Origin: Myxococcales bacterium
Lineage (GTDB): Bacteria > Myxococcota_A > Bradymonadia > Bradymonadales > Bradymonadaceae
Assembly (NCBI GenBank): GCA_007120915.1
Contig: SKMT01000121.1
Location: 1 to 8,139 of the forward strand
DNA: 8,139 bases
Direction of reading: 5' to 3'
The position numbers and the translations under genes are program-made. Shown one piece after another: positions 1-6,313 of the stretch; position 1 is the stretch's first letter, and every line of letters starts with the position of its first letter. Below the pieces are notes generated by a model. The model was not told the origin of the DNA. It searched no databases and saw only the letters and a program-made list of their open reading frames with translations.

Positions 1-96
1 GGACCGCTGCCGGCCCGGCGGCCTAGCTCCTGCGGAGCGATCATGGACCGCTGCCGGCCCGGCGGCCTAGCTCCTGCGGAGCGATCATGGACCGCT
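1..96 (+). repeat. Tandem 44-bp double-hairpin repeat (left array)
   Basis: Two identical 44-bp units (1-44 and 45-88) are followed by the first 8 bases of a third (89-96). The array is cut by the window edge, so its full length is unknown. Each unit holds two palindromes: GCTGCCGGCCCGGCGGC (6-22), a 7-bp stem with one G-T wobble and a triloop, and GCTCC-TGC-GGAGC (26-38), a perfect 5-bp stem. The reverse complement of the unit closely matches the 45-bp units of the array at 192-450, so the two arrays are homologous and inverted. The units are identical to each other, which implies recent duplication or homogenisation. No gene is visible here. Confidence 0.93.
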
Positions 97-190
97 AGTG
101 CAAACGAAGACTTTTGCGTTGAACAACTTCGTCGAGGCTTGAGCGCGAAGAAGTCAGCAGGCGGTTGCTCATGATCGCTTCTGGTAGGCC
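97..190. other. Non-repeat spacer between the two inverted arrays, with a decayed unit at its right edge
   Basis: About 75 bp of non-repeat sequence separates the arrays. It contains short inverted repeats, for example GCAAA at 109 with a TTTGC partner near 114-118, and CTTCG with CGAAG around 127-151. No credible ORF or promoter is visible. At 171-190 the sequence ATGATCGCT followed by TCTGG and TAGGCC matches both ends of the reverse-complemented left-array unit with its middle replaced. It looks like a partly deleted 44-bp-type unit abutting the first 45-bp unit. Confidence 0.55.
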
Positions 191-191
191 G

Positions 192-450
192 GATATCGCG
201 CCGCGGGCGCTTCGCCGCCGGGCCGGCAGCGCTCCCGATATCGCGCCGTGGGCGCTTCGCCGCCGGGCCGGCAGCGCTCCCGATATCGCTCCGAGGGAGC
301 TTCGCCGCCGGGCCGGCAGCGGTCCGGATATCGCTCCGAGGGAGCTTCGCCGCCGGGCCGGCAGCGGTCCGGATATCGCGCCGCGGGCGCTACGCCGCCG
401 GGCCGGCAGCGCTCCCGATATCGCGCCGCAGGCGCTACGTCGGCGGACCT
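192..450 (-). repeat. Tandem 45-bp double-hairpin repeat (right array)
   Basis: The GATATC that opens each unit recurs at 192, 237, 282, 327, 372 and 417, an exact 45-bp period. There are five full units and a sixth that diverges after about 25 bp. Each unit has GATATC, then a 5-bp stem with a 3-base loop, then a 17-base palindrome (214-230 in unit 1). The short stem is GCGCC/GGCGC in units 1, 2, 5 and 6 but GCTCC/GGAGC in units 3 and 4, so both sides change together. In the 17-base palindrome the odd pair is C-A on the plus strand but U-G wobble in a minus-strand transcript, which favours the minus strand if RNA matters. Strand is assigned on that basis only. The sixth unit overlaps the 3' end of the phosphotransferase gene. 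Confidence 0.93.
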
Positions 451-1112
451 GCGACGTACTGTTCGTAGGCTTCGCGAAGATCCTCGGCGGTCTCGCCGGT
501 GGAGAAGACGGTGTCATAGCCACGGATGACCGCCTTGAGGTCTTCTTCCGGGTCGCCGAGTCGCACGGCATCCCAGTCGACAACGGAGATGGTCAGTTCG
601 TCGCCAGATGTGTCGACCAGGATGTTCTGGGGCAAGAGATCGCCGTGCAGCAAGCGGGCGTTGCCGCCGGGATCGTCCAGAACTTCGCGAAACGGTGCGG
701 CATCGAGCCGATGGCACGCCGCGGCGACACGGGCGGTAATATCTGCGGCGCTGAGCCCCTCGTCGAGCGCCGCCTCGGCGAGTTCCACCCCGTCCATTCT
801 GGTCTCTACCACCGCCAGCCCGTGCGCCGTGTCGGTAAAGCCCAGAGTACGCGGCACTTCGAATGGCAGCGACCGTTCGGCGAGAATCTCGAGCACTCCG
901 GCGGCGCGCCGAACCCGGCCCGGCTGACCGATGCCCGCCGCCCGCCGGGGCAGTCGCACCACCAGTTGCTCCCCGTCGACGACGCGCCGTGACGCGTACA
1001 CCCGGTAGTGCTCACCGGCGGCGAGGGGTTCGATGTCAGCGACGCCGAGGTCTAACTCCACCGCCCGGTTTAGCGCATCGGCGGCCAGCTCGCCTGGGGT
1101 TGGGTCGGTCAT
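435..1112 (-). CDS. Small phosphotransferase of the aminoglycoside phosphotransferase (APH) / choline kinase fold
   Basis: The protein has 225 residues. Motifs of an APH-fold kinase are clear: an N-lobe with GEHYRVYASR (33-42) and VVRLPR (51-56, Arg53 where a Lys or Arg is usual), the catalytic loop HGDLLPQN (156-163, Asp158 and Asn163), and the metal-binding DWD (179-181) followed by GDP (186-188). The family transfers phosphate from ATP to small hydroxylated substrates, and some members confer antibiotic resistance; the substrate here cannot be told. It should be cytoplasmic, as no signal peptide or membrane segment is seen. Most relatives are longer and carry further C-terminal helices; this one stops about 40 residues after DWD. 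The stop codon lies inside the last unit of a tandem repeat array, so the C-terminus may have been shortened by the repeat. The ATG overlaps the stop of the upstream lipoprotein gene (ATGA), and no good ribosome binding site precedes it, so translational coupling is likely. Confidence 0.88.
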   Translation of the reverse strand: MTDPTPGELAADALNRAVELDLGVADIEPLAAGEHYRVYASRRVVDGEQLVVRLPRRAAGIGQPGRVRRAAGVLEILAERSLPFEVPRTLGFTDTAHGLAVVETRMDGVELAEAALDEGLSAADITARVAAACHRLDAAPFREVLDDPGGNARLLHGDLLPQNILVDTSGDELTISVVDWDAVRLGDPEEDLKAVIRGYDTVFSTGETAEDLREAYEQYVAGPPT

Positions 1113-3448
1113 TCACACCACAGCTTCAGGGTCCATTCATCTATCGTCTGCTGTTCATCGCCCGCATCGTCCCACGCGGTCAGGGTCCACGTCCCATCTG
1201 CTGACGCATCATCCAGCGAACCCATGTCCTCGTCGGGGCTCTGGTCGTCCGGGAAGATGACGTGGCGTGAAGTGGGGCAACAATCTGACGGTTCATTGAG
1301 CAACACTTCGTCCCCCGAAGGTGCTTCGAGTGCGATGCCGAGCCCCGACGCCGAAAAGGCGACATCAACGGCGACTCGATCGAGTTCTCCACAATCATTC
1401 ACCTCGGCCTCACCGACGAAATCGGTGCCATCGACGGGAACCGCACCGGTGTCGGACGAAGCAAAGGTCTCGGGTGCGGGCAGCATATCGAGTACCATCT
1501 CCCGCTCGTTCGTCCCGCCGAAATTCTCGATCAAATATTCTCCGGCGTCGATGGTTCCACTAAACGTCCGCCCCAGAGTCGAGACCATGGACACGGGCGC
1601 CACGTCATCATCAACCTCCAGGAGGCGTGATTCCATCGATGCCGGTGAGCCATCCTCGTGCTGTGCTGAGTATGCGACGTATACGGACTGTTGTGCCTCA
1701 AACGTGAAATTTCGGTGCATGAATAGATCAGTGTCGTCCAGTGCCCTCGTCATCGCCGCCGTTTGCTCATCTATCGCTCCCAGATCCTCCGGAGAGAGAG
1801 CGTCGAAGTCCCATCGGGCCAGCGATGGCGCCTCCAGCAGTGGCCCGCTCTCAACTGCTACTTCGTATTCGCCGTCTGTTTCGGCGTAGAACCAGATTCG
1901 CTCGGAGTCCGGTTTCATCATCTCCGGACCGAACACCAACTCACCGTCTCGGCTTGCGGTCACCGTCATCGGGTCCTCGAAAGTTCCCTCCGTTTCGATG
2001 ACCACCATATCACCACGTTCGAGAGCAAACTGCTCGTCCTTTTCGTAGACATAGGGTTCACTCACGAAATCCCCAGAAAATTCGAAGCCATCCTCGACCC
2101 CGCGTCGTGTCGCCTGTGCAATCACATCATAGCTGCCGGCAGGAAGTACGATCTCGTGACCAGCAGTGCTGTGGGACGAGAACTCGCCGACCACGTCATT
2201 CGTTTCATCGTCACGCCGCAGAAGCTGAAAGTTTACTACGTCATCGGCATCGGCATCGGCATAAAACTCACCGACTGCATCTTCCTGCACGTCGAACTGG
2301 AGGTGACTCGCTTCATTACCGGCCAGGTCGTCGCTGTGCACGACTTCGAGGTCCTCGCCGACTTGTGCTTCGCCCAGCGATTCGGGCTCAAGCACCGCTG
2401 TATGCCAGGAAGCTCCCTGACGTGAATGGGCACCATCGTTGATGAACCGCGTGGTGTATTCCCCCCCTTCTTCGGAGTAGTGCAAGACGACAGGTGCGTA
2501 GATAGTCGGCTCTTCCGGAACTTCCAGCACGGAGACGGCGTCACCACTCTCATCGACAATCTCGGTGTCCACCACCGACGCATGATCTCGATGCAGAACG
2601 GCCAGTATATGGCCGGCATCCACATCTACCGTCTCCTCGACGGAATCCTCCGCGGGTATTTCCACTGCGAAATCGACGAGAGCTCCGAACGTGTCATCTG
2701 GGGACTTCAGCCCCGCAAAATCAACGAGTAAGGGTATTGAGCCGTCGTGGTCCTCCACATCAATGCCAATAGGTCGCCAGTTTTTTACGTCGTCGTGAAC
2801 CCCAAATGTGACCAGTGGTTGTGCGTAGACATTGCTTCCCGATTTCCCCAGATCATCTTTATACACACGCAACTCACCATCGACGTCGGGAACCTGAAGC
2901 TCGATGACGTTGCCGGCGATATCACCGGCATCGAGAATGTGAACTGCGTCCGGGATGATCTGTTTCGGTTCTGGAGGGGCGATTTGTTCAACGGCCATCA
3001 CGAACTGCCAGGTGTCGCCCCGGTCCGGAGTGCCGACCTGACCGGAGGAGATTTCAAGGTGGTGCTCTCCGGGTTCAGCCAAAACGAATTCACGTTCAGC
3101 GTAATAATCCTCGGTCATCGGCGTGAAGCGGCGGTACAGGTGGTTCTCCTCCGACAGTATGCCCACCCGGGGCTCGGGAAGTCCCAACGAATAGATCTCG
3201 ACGTGGTACCACTGGCCAGCTTCTCCCTCGAAGGTGGCTGTCACTTCCGCATCCTCAACTTCCCCGAGAACGACCCGCCTGTCGCCCTCCTCGTCGAAGG
3301 CTCCCAGCTCATCCTGTTCATCGAGGTCGACATCGGCCTCTTCAGCCAGATCAGCACCGGGGCCACGAAAGTCGTCTCCACAGCCCATCTGTATCCACGT
3401 CGTCGCCACCAACGCAGCGGCTGCAACCACCATCCATCGCCGATTCAT
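1109..3448 (-). CDS. Secreted, probably lipid-anchored protein with C-terminal proprotein-convertase P domain
   Basis: The protein has 779 residues from the ATG at 3448. That start is chosen because GGAG lies 6 bases upstream; an in-frame TTG six codons earlier has no such site. Residues 1-22 form a signal peptide (Arg-Arg, then AAAALVATTW) ending before Cys23. The lipobox IQMGC is imperfect, with Gln at -3, so lipidation is likely but not certain. The mature N-terminus is strongly acidic (24-56). Residues about 57-165 and 570-665 resemble beta-rich PPC-like (pre-peptidase C-terminal) modules. The last 110 or so residues match a P domain: a GTWTLTAWDD strand and loop, then DEWTLKLW near the end. 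Four cysteines in that region could form disulfides. P domains normally follow a subtilisin-like protease, but no protease domain is visible. It probably acts in the periplasm or on the outer membrane surface. It is first in an operon with the phosphotransferase. Function unknown. Confidence 0.85.
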   Translation of the reverse strand: MNRRWMVVAAAALVATTWIQMGCGDDFRGPGADLAEEADVDLDEQDELGAFDEEGDRRVVLGEVEDAEVTATFEGEAGQWYHVEIYSLGLPEPRVGILSEENHLYRRFTPMTEDYYAEREFVLAEPGEHHLEISSGQVGTPDRGDTWQFVMAVEQIAPPEPKQIIPDAVHILDAGDIAGNVIELQVPDVDGELRVYKDDLGKSGSNVYAQPLVTFGVHDDVKNWRPIGIDVEDHDGSIPLLVDFAGLKSPDDTFGALVDFAVEIPAEDSVEETVDVDAGHILAVLHRDHASVVDTEIVDESGDAVSVLEVPEEPTIYAPVVLHYSEEGGEYTTRFINDGAHSRQGASWHTAVLEPESLGEAQVGEDLEVVHSDDLAGNEASHLQFDVQEDAVGEFYADADADDVVNFQLLRRDDETNDVVGEFSSHSTAGHEIVLPAGSYDVIAQATRRGVEDGFEFSGDFVSEPYVYEKDEQFALERGDMVVIETEGTFEDPMTVTASRDGELVFGPEMMKPDSERIWFYAETDGEYEVAVESGPLLEAPSLARWDFDALSPEDLGAIDEQTAAMTRALDDTDLFMHRNFTFEAQQSVYVAYSAQHEDGSPASMESRLLEVDDDVAPVSMVSTLGRTFSGTIDAGEYLIENFGGTNEREMVLDMLPAPETFASSDTGAVPVDGTDFVGEAEVNDCGELDRVAVDVAFSASGLGIALEAPSGDEVLLNEPSDCCPTSRHVIFPDDQSPDEDMGSLDDASADGTWTLTAWDDAGDEQQTIDEWTLKLWCE

Positions 3449-3454
3449 CGTCGT

Positions 3455-3460
3455 CTCCAG
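3455..3460 (-). promoter_or_regulatory. Ribosome binding site that decides the lipoprotein start
   Basis: The minus strand reads CTGGAG, then ACGACG, then ATG at 3448. The 6-base spacing from GGAG fits a Shine-Dalgarno site and fixes the start on this ATG instead of the upstream in-frame TTG at 3466, which lies across the RBS. Confidence 0.75.
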
Positions 3461-3569
3461 GTGCAAAAAATCATCAGCCCGTCGGCCGCCACGACGTCAC
3501 ATGGCAGCACATTCATTACCCAGGACCCCGTTCCCGCCCTTCGATGTCCAATGCCGAAGAGTGATCGAA

Positions 3570-3598
3570 AGCGTAGAGCACGCGCCGTGTGCAAGCAA
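3570..3598 (-). promoter_or_regulatory. Candidate promoter for the lipoprotein-phosphotransferase operon
   Basis: On the minus strand TTGCTT (3593-3598) and TACGCT (3570-3575) are separated by exactly 17 bases. The -35 box is good but the -10 box matches the sigma-70 consensus at only three positions. The spacer contains an imperfect inverted repeat (GCAC...GTGC, 3578-3592) that could bind a regulator. It lies in the 171-bp gap after the DUF202 gene and would give a leader of about 115 bases. No clear terminator is seen in this gap, so read-through from the upstream operon is possible. Confidence 0.3.
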
Positions 3599-3619
3599 AC
3601 TGCACTGCCTGCGCAACAG

Positions 3620-4027
3620 TTAGCCCGTTCCGCCGAACACCAATACCAGCCCGGCGATCGCACAGATGACAAGTCCCCCGGTCACCGCACCGATCCACCA
3701 CATCGAAATCGACATGTCGGGCCGAGAGCTTCGCTTCATCTCCATGTTGACGTTGCGGTAGCTCAAGAAGGCGAGCACCTGGAGAATCCCCCCGACGACA
3801 ATGAAGATGAAACCGATGGTGCTGATCAACCATTCGGGCTGAACTTCCCGCAGCAGTTCGATCACCCCCAGTCCCACGGCGATGGAGGTCAGCCCGGTGC
3901 GAATCCAGCCCGCGAAGGTGCGCTCCTGGGCAAGGAAGGTGCGCTGGTCGGCCCACTCGGTGCGTTCTTCGGCGAGCTCCGTTCGTTCTTCCGTCTCGCT
4001 TTGTCCGTTGTCGTTTTGCTCGCTCAT
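3620..4027 (-). CDS. DUF202 (YidH-family) inner-membrane protein
   Basis: The protein has 135 residues, normal length for the family. The DUF202 signature is clear: FLAQERTFAGWIRTGL (31-46), where the family shows L-A-x-E-R-T then W-x-R-T. Three hydrophobic segments follow (about 45-59, 69-90 and 110-132), separated by a charged loop RNVNMEMKRSSR. The hydrophilic N-terminus repeats an ERT/QRT pattern (EERT, EERT, DQRT, QERT at 13-37), an amphipathic acidic lead-in. Bacterial members include YidH and YidG of E. coli, of unknown function; the same domain forms the membrane part of yeast Vtc1. It starts 26 bp after the stop of the 635-residue gene, with a GGGGGAG run directly before the ATG, so the two are almost certainly co-transcribed. 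Function is not established. Confidence 0.9.
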   Translation of the reverse strand: MSEQNDNGQSETEERTELAEERTEWADQRTFLAQERTFAGWIRTGLTSIAVGLGVIELLREVQPEWLISTIGFIFIVVGGILQVLAFLSYRNVNMEMKRSSRPDMSISMWWIGAVTGGLVICAIAGLVLVFGGTG

Positions 4028-4053
4028 CTCCCCCCTGGTTGGCGCGGTGTCGG

Positions 4054-5961
4054 TCAGTCGAAGAAGGCGTCGGGCATCGGATGGTCCGGCCCCGCGAGCG
4101 CCTGATAGAACGCCGGCGGCGCGTAGTCGTCGACGTACTGCTGGGTGTCGGCCAGAATCCAGGCGGCGACCTGGCGAGCGTCGTCGGGATCCAATGTCGA
4201 TTCTGTGAGCACGTCGGTGACCGCCTCGTGCAGCCGAAGGGGCTCGGGCTGGTCCGGCTCCAAGAGATGCCTGGTCACACGGGCGGCAGACTCATAGGCG
4301 AGTCGGTGGCGCTGCTCAGGGCGGGGATGGCGCCCGGCCGGGACGTATTCGAGTGCCCAGTCCAGGGCGATGAAGGCCACCGACGTCAACGTCAGATGCA
4401 GCACATCTTCGCCGGTGGGCGGGTCCACATCGGCGAAGAAGAGCTGGCGCAGATGCCGGCGCAGCCCGCGGTCCTCAATCCACTCGATGGGAAAGTCGGC
4501 GTCCTCGGCGAGCCGCATCCACTCGGTGAGGGTCATTTCGACACGGATCGTCAGAAGTGGGCTGTGCTCCGGGTCGGCGCGGGTAATCTCGGCGAGCCGG
4601 GCCAGCATCTGAGCCTCCGACTGGTCCCCTTTGAGTGCATGCCAAAGCGCCATGTGTTCGGCGAGCGAAGCGGACTGCTCGACGACCTCGTCTATCTGGG
4701 CAACCTGCGCGGTGATCTGCTGCAACTGGTCCGGATCTTCGGGCATCGACTCCAGCTTATCGATACCGGCCTGAACGACGGTGGCACGGTCCAGATACCA
4801 GTGCCGGTACATATCCTGGGCGAAGTGGGGGCGAAGTTCGGTGACAATCAGCCCCTCGTCGGTGGGTGTGACGTCGGGCAGCGCGTCATCGCCGGCGTCG
4901 AGCCGCCAGACGTAACGGCCGGCGCGGGCGAACTCCGGCGGCAGCTCGTCGTGGTGTTCGCGCGCCAGGTCCATGCGTTTCTGTGCGATCGCCGCGATCG
5001 TTTCGAGCGGCAACTTCACGAACCTCGCGCCCGCCTGTTCGGTCATCCGTTCGGTCATCTCATCGAGCACTTCCGGCGATTCGACCTGGAAGACGAAGGC
5101 GTCGCGAAACTCACCGCTGGTACGAAACAACAGGTTGACCACATCGAGGGTCTCCTCGTCGCGCCGGCGTATCACCAGCACGGGAAATCCCCCGGAGCCG
5201 TCGCAGCTTCCCAACAGGCCGAACCCCTCTACCGGCTCGTCTTCACTTTCGTCGTGACCGTCGATCTCTCGGGTGCGAAGCTGCATTGCCACCTGCCTCA
5301 GGTGCCTCTGCACCGGCGGGTCGTCGGCGCGGGAGGCGGCGTCTTCGAGAACTGGCGCATCCCCGGCGATGTCGTCGTCGAGCGCCGCGGATGCGATCAG
5401 GGGCCACAGCGGCTCGTAGCGGGTATCTTCGAGCAATGCGCCGTAGACGAGCCCGGCTTCAAGCCCCAGGCGGCGGCGGGTGTCGTCGATGGCCTGGAAC
5501 ATCGCCTCCCGTTCGCCCCCGGGAATCTCAAGAAGTTGTTCCGCCAGCTCGGTGGCGACCGCCGGGTTGTGCTCGGCGTGCTGCATCAGAATCGAGATAT
5601 TGGCCGCCATCAGATCGTCGATGTGCTGCGGTCCGAACTGCTCGGCGAGCTCCATCGGGTCGACGTCGGGGTCCATCATCAGCGCCATCGCCGCGAGCTG
5701 ACGCACACCGGCGTCGGCTTCCGGGCTGGTGGCCACGTCGAACAGCCGCCGGTGGCTGAACTCGTCGAGGCCCACCACAGTGAGCAGATCCAGCGCGTTT
5801 TCGAGCCGCCGGCCCGGCATTTGTCCGCTGAGAAGCCGCTCAATGAGTCGTGTGCGAAGCTCAGCGGTGTCGACGTCGCGCACCCGATGCTGGAGTGCGG
5901 CGGCGCTTTCGGTCGGCTCATCGAGAAGCCGGTCGAGCAATTCGGAGGGGGATTCGCTCAT
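4054..5961 (-). CDS. Large acidic alpha-helical protein of unknown function (HEAT-like N-terminal half)
   Basis: The protein has 635 residues and I do not recognise the family. The ATG at 5961 is preceded by AGAGG at 6-base spacing. There is no signal peptide or membrane segment, so it is probably cytoplasmic. Residues 1-230 are a run of paired helices suggesting HEAT/ARM-type repeats (for example 85-97 RQLAAMALMM, 134-147 and 166-195), as in protein-protein scaffolds. Around 246-300 the pattern changes to a small mixed segment with strands (FPVLVIRRR, LDVVNLLFR, then FRDAFVF). Residues 315-350 (KLPLETIAAIAQKRMDLARE...PPEF) and the rest to the C-terminus are helical again. The composition is acidic, with only one visible cysteine (253). 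A longer reading frame (663 codons) on the opposite strand is rejected as a shadow. It leads an operon with the DUF202 gene, so it may partner a membrane protein; that is inference. Confidence 0.8.
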   Translation of the reverse strand: MSESPSELLDRLLDEPTESAAALQHRVRDVDTAELRTRLIERLLSGQMPGRRLENALDLLTVVGLDEFSHRRLFDVATSPEADAGVRQLAAMALMMDPDVDPMELAEQFGPQHIDDLMAANISILMQHAEHNPAVATELAEQLLEIPGGEREAMFQAIDDTRRRLGLEAGLVYGALLEDTRYEPLWPLIASAALDDDIAGDAPVLEDAASRADDPPVQRHLRQVAMQLRTREIDGHDESEDEPVEGFGLLGSCDGSGGFPVLVIRRRDEETLDVVNLLFRTSGEFRDAFVFQVESPEVLDEMTERMTEQAGARFVKLPLETIAAIAQKRMDLAREHHDELPPEFARAGRYVWRLDAGDDALPDVTPTDEGLIVTELRPHFAQDMYRHWYLDRATVVQAGIDKLESMPEDPDQLQQITAQVAQIDEVVEQSASLAEHMALWHALKGDQSEAQMLARLAEITRADPEHSPLLTIRVEMTLTEWMRLAEDADFPIEWIEDRGLRRHLRQLFFADVDPPTGEDVLHLTLTSVAFIALDWALEYVPAGRHPRPEQRHRLAYESAARVTRHLLEPDQPEPLRLHEAVTDVLTESTLDPDDARQVAAWILADTQQYVDDYAPPAFYQALAGPDHPMPDAFFD

Positions 5962-5967
5962 CAGATA

Positions 5968-5972
5968 CCTCT
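5968..5972 (-). promoter_or_regulatory. Ribosome binding site of the 635-residue gene
   Basis: AGAGG on the minus strand lies 6 bases upstream of the ATG at 5961. It supports this start over any other start in this frame. Confidence 0.6.
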
Positions 5973-6025
5973 GCTACGGCCCAGTGACCGGACACCACTC
6001 ACGTCTAGCAGCGCCGGCCCGACAG

Positions 6026-6039
6026 CGTGAATCGTGAAT
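6026..6039. repeat. Tandem 7-bp direct repeat CGTGAAT at the candidate promoter
   Basis: CGTGAAT occurs twice with no gap (6026-6032 and 6033-6039). The right copy overlaps the candidate -10 box, and both lie where transcription of the 635-residue gene would begin. The placement would suit an operator, but two copies of a 7-mer may also be chance. Confidence 0.4.
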
Positions 6040-6064
6040 ATAGGTGCACCGCCGCGGTTGCAAA
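6037..6064 (-). promoter_or_regulatory. Candidate promoter for the 635-residue gene and DUF202 operon
   Basis: On the minus strand TATATT (6037-6042) matches the sigma-70 -10 box at five of six positions. TTGCAA (6058-6063, 15-base spacer) or TTTGCA (6059-6064, 16-base spacer) could be the -35 box. The spacing is a little short. It would give a leader of about 70 bases. The heptamer repeat starts 9 bp upstream of the -35 element. Confidence 0.4.
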
Positions 6065-6072
6065 GGGTCGTT

Positions 6073-6177
6073 GGGCTCTGGGCGCTGGGCTCTGGGCGCT
6101 GGGCGCTGGGTGCTGGGCGCTGGGCTCTGGGTGCTGGGCTCTGGGTACTGGATGTTGGGCTCTGGGGGCTGGGTGCG
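6073..6177 (+). repeat. G-rich heptamer minisatellite, 15 units
   Basis: Fifteen units of 7 bp run with no phase slip from 6073. The main forms are GGGCTCT, GGGCGCT and GGGTGCT, with single variants GGGTACT, GGATGTT, GGGGGCT and a final GGGTGCG. Every unit but one begins with GGG, so the plus strand could form G-quadruplexes and the minus strand C-rich i-motif-like structures. The heptamer has no stop codon in any frame on either strand, which creates spurious ORFs rich in W, L, G and A on the plus strand and in S, Q, P and A on the minus strand. It lies between the porin 3' end and the promoter of the 635-residue gene. Confidence 0.95.
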
Positions 6178-6313
6178 CACTCCACCGTTGGTCGGTGAAA
6201 GCACCCCAGAAATTTTAGTTAGCCGTAGGCGTAGTTCAGCCGAAGGCGCCACCAATAGACGGCGGTCATCCAACCTCGCCGCTCAACGAAACCCCCCCCA
6301 CCCACACCGGCAC
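6178..6313 (-). other. Porin 3' flank with a weak terminator-like structure
   Basis: No gene is seen. In the direction of porin transcription, GCCTTCGGC (6239-6247) and GCCTACGGC (6222-6230) can pair at seven of nine positions and are followed by TAACTAAAATTT. This is the only terminator-like arrangement downstream of the porin, and its tail is not a true T-run. A short perfect hairpin CACCG-TTGGT-CGGTG lies at 6183-6197. A run of eight C (6290-6298 region) follows the porin stop. Confidence 0.25.

Noticed and set aside
192..450. CRISPR array
   Set aside because: Whole 45-bp units repeat with no unique spacers between them, and no cas gene is present.
95..583. A 162-codon minus-strand frame through the array, with repeated Arg-Arg-Arg-Ser
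   Set aside because: It overlaps the phosphotransferase in another frame and is mostly repeat translation; it has no recognisable domain.
165..992. A 275-codon plus-strand reading frame beginning in the 45-bp array with a 15-residue repeat
   Set aside because: The 45-bp period is a multiple of three and the repeat lacks stops, so an open frame is automatic. The rest lies antisense to the phosphotransferase, whose kinase motifs show the minus strand is the coding one.
3448..3466. TTG start six codons upstream for the lipoprotein
   Set aside because: It would place the clear GGAG ribosome binding site inside the coding region and put six extra residues before a normal signal peptide.
2747..4105. 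A 452-codon plus-strand frame spanning the start of the lipoprotein gene and the DUF202 gene
   Set aside because: It runs antisense across two well-supported genes and the gap between them, and shows no coherent domain.
4039..6030. A 663-codon plus-strand open frame, longer than the gene opposite it
   Set aside because: It is rich in Gly, Arg, His and Val with no domain pattern. The minus-strand frame has a ribosome binding site, regular helix periodicity and tight spacing to the DUF202 gene.
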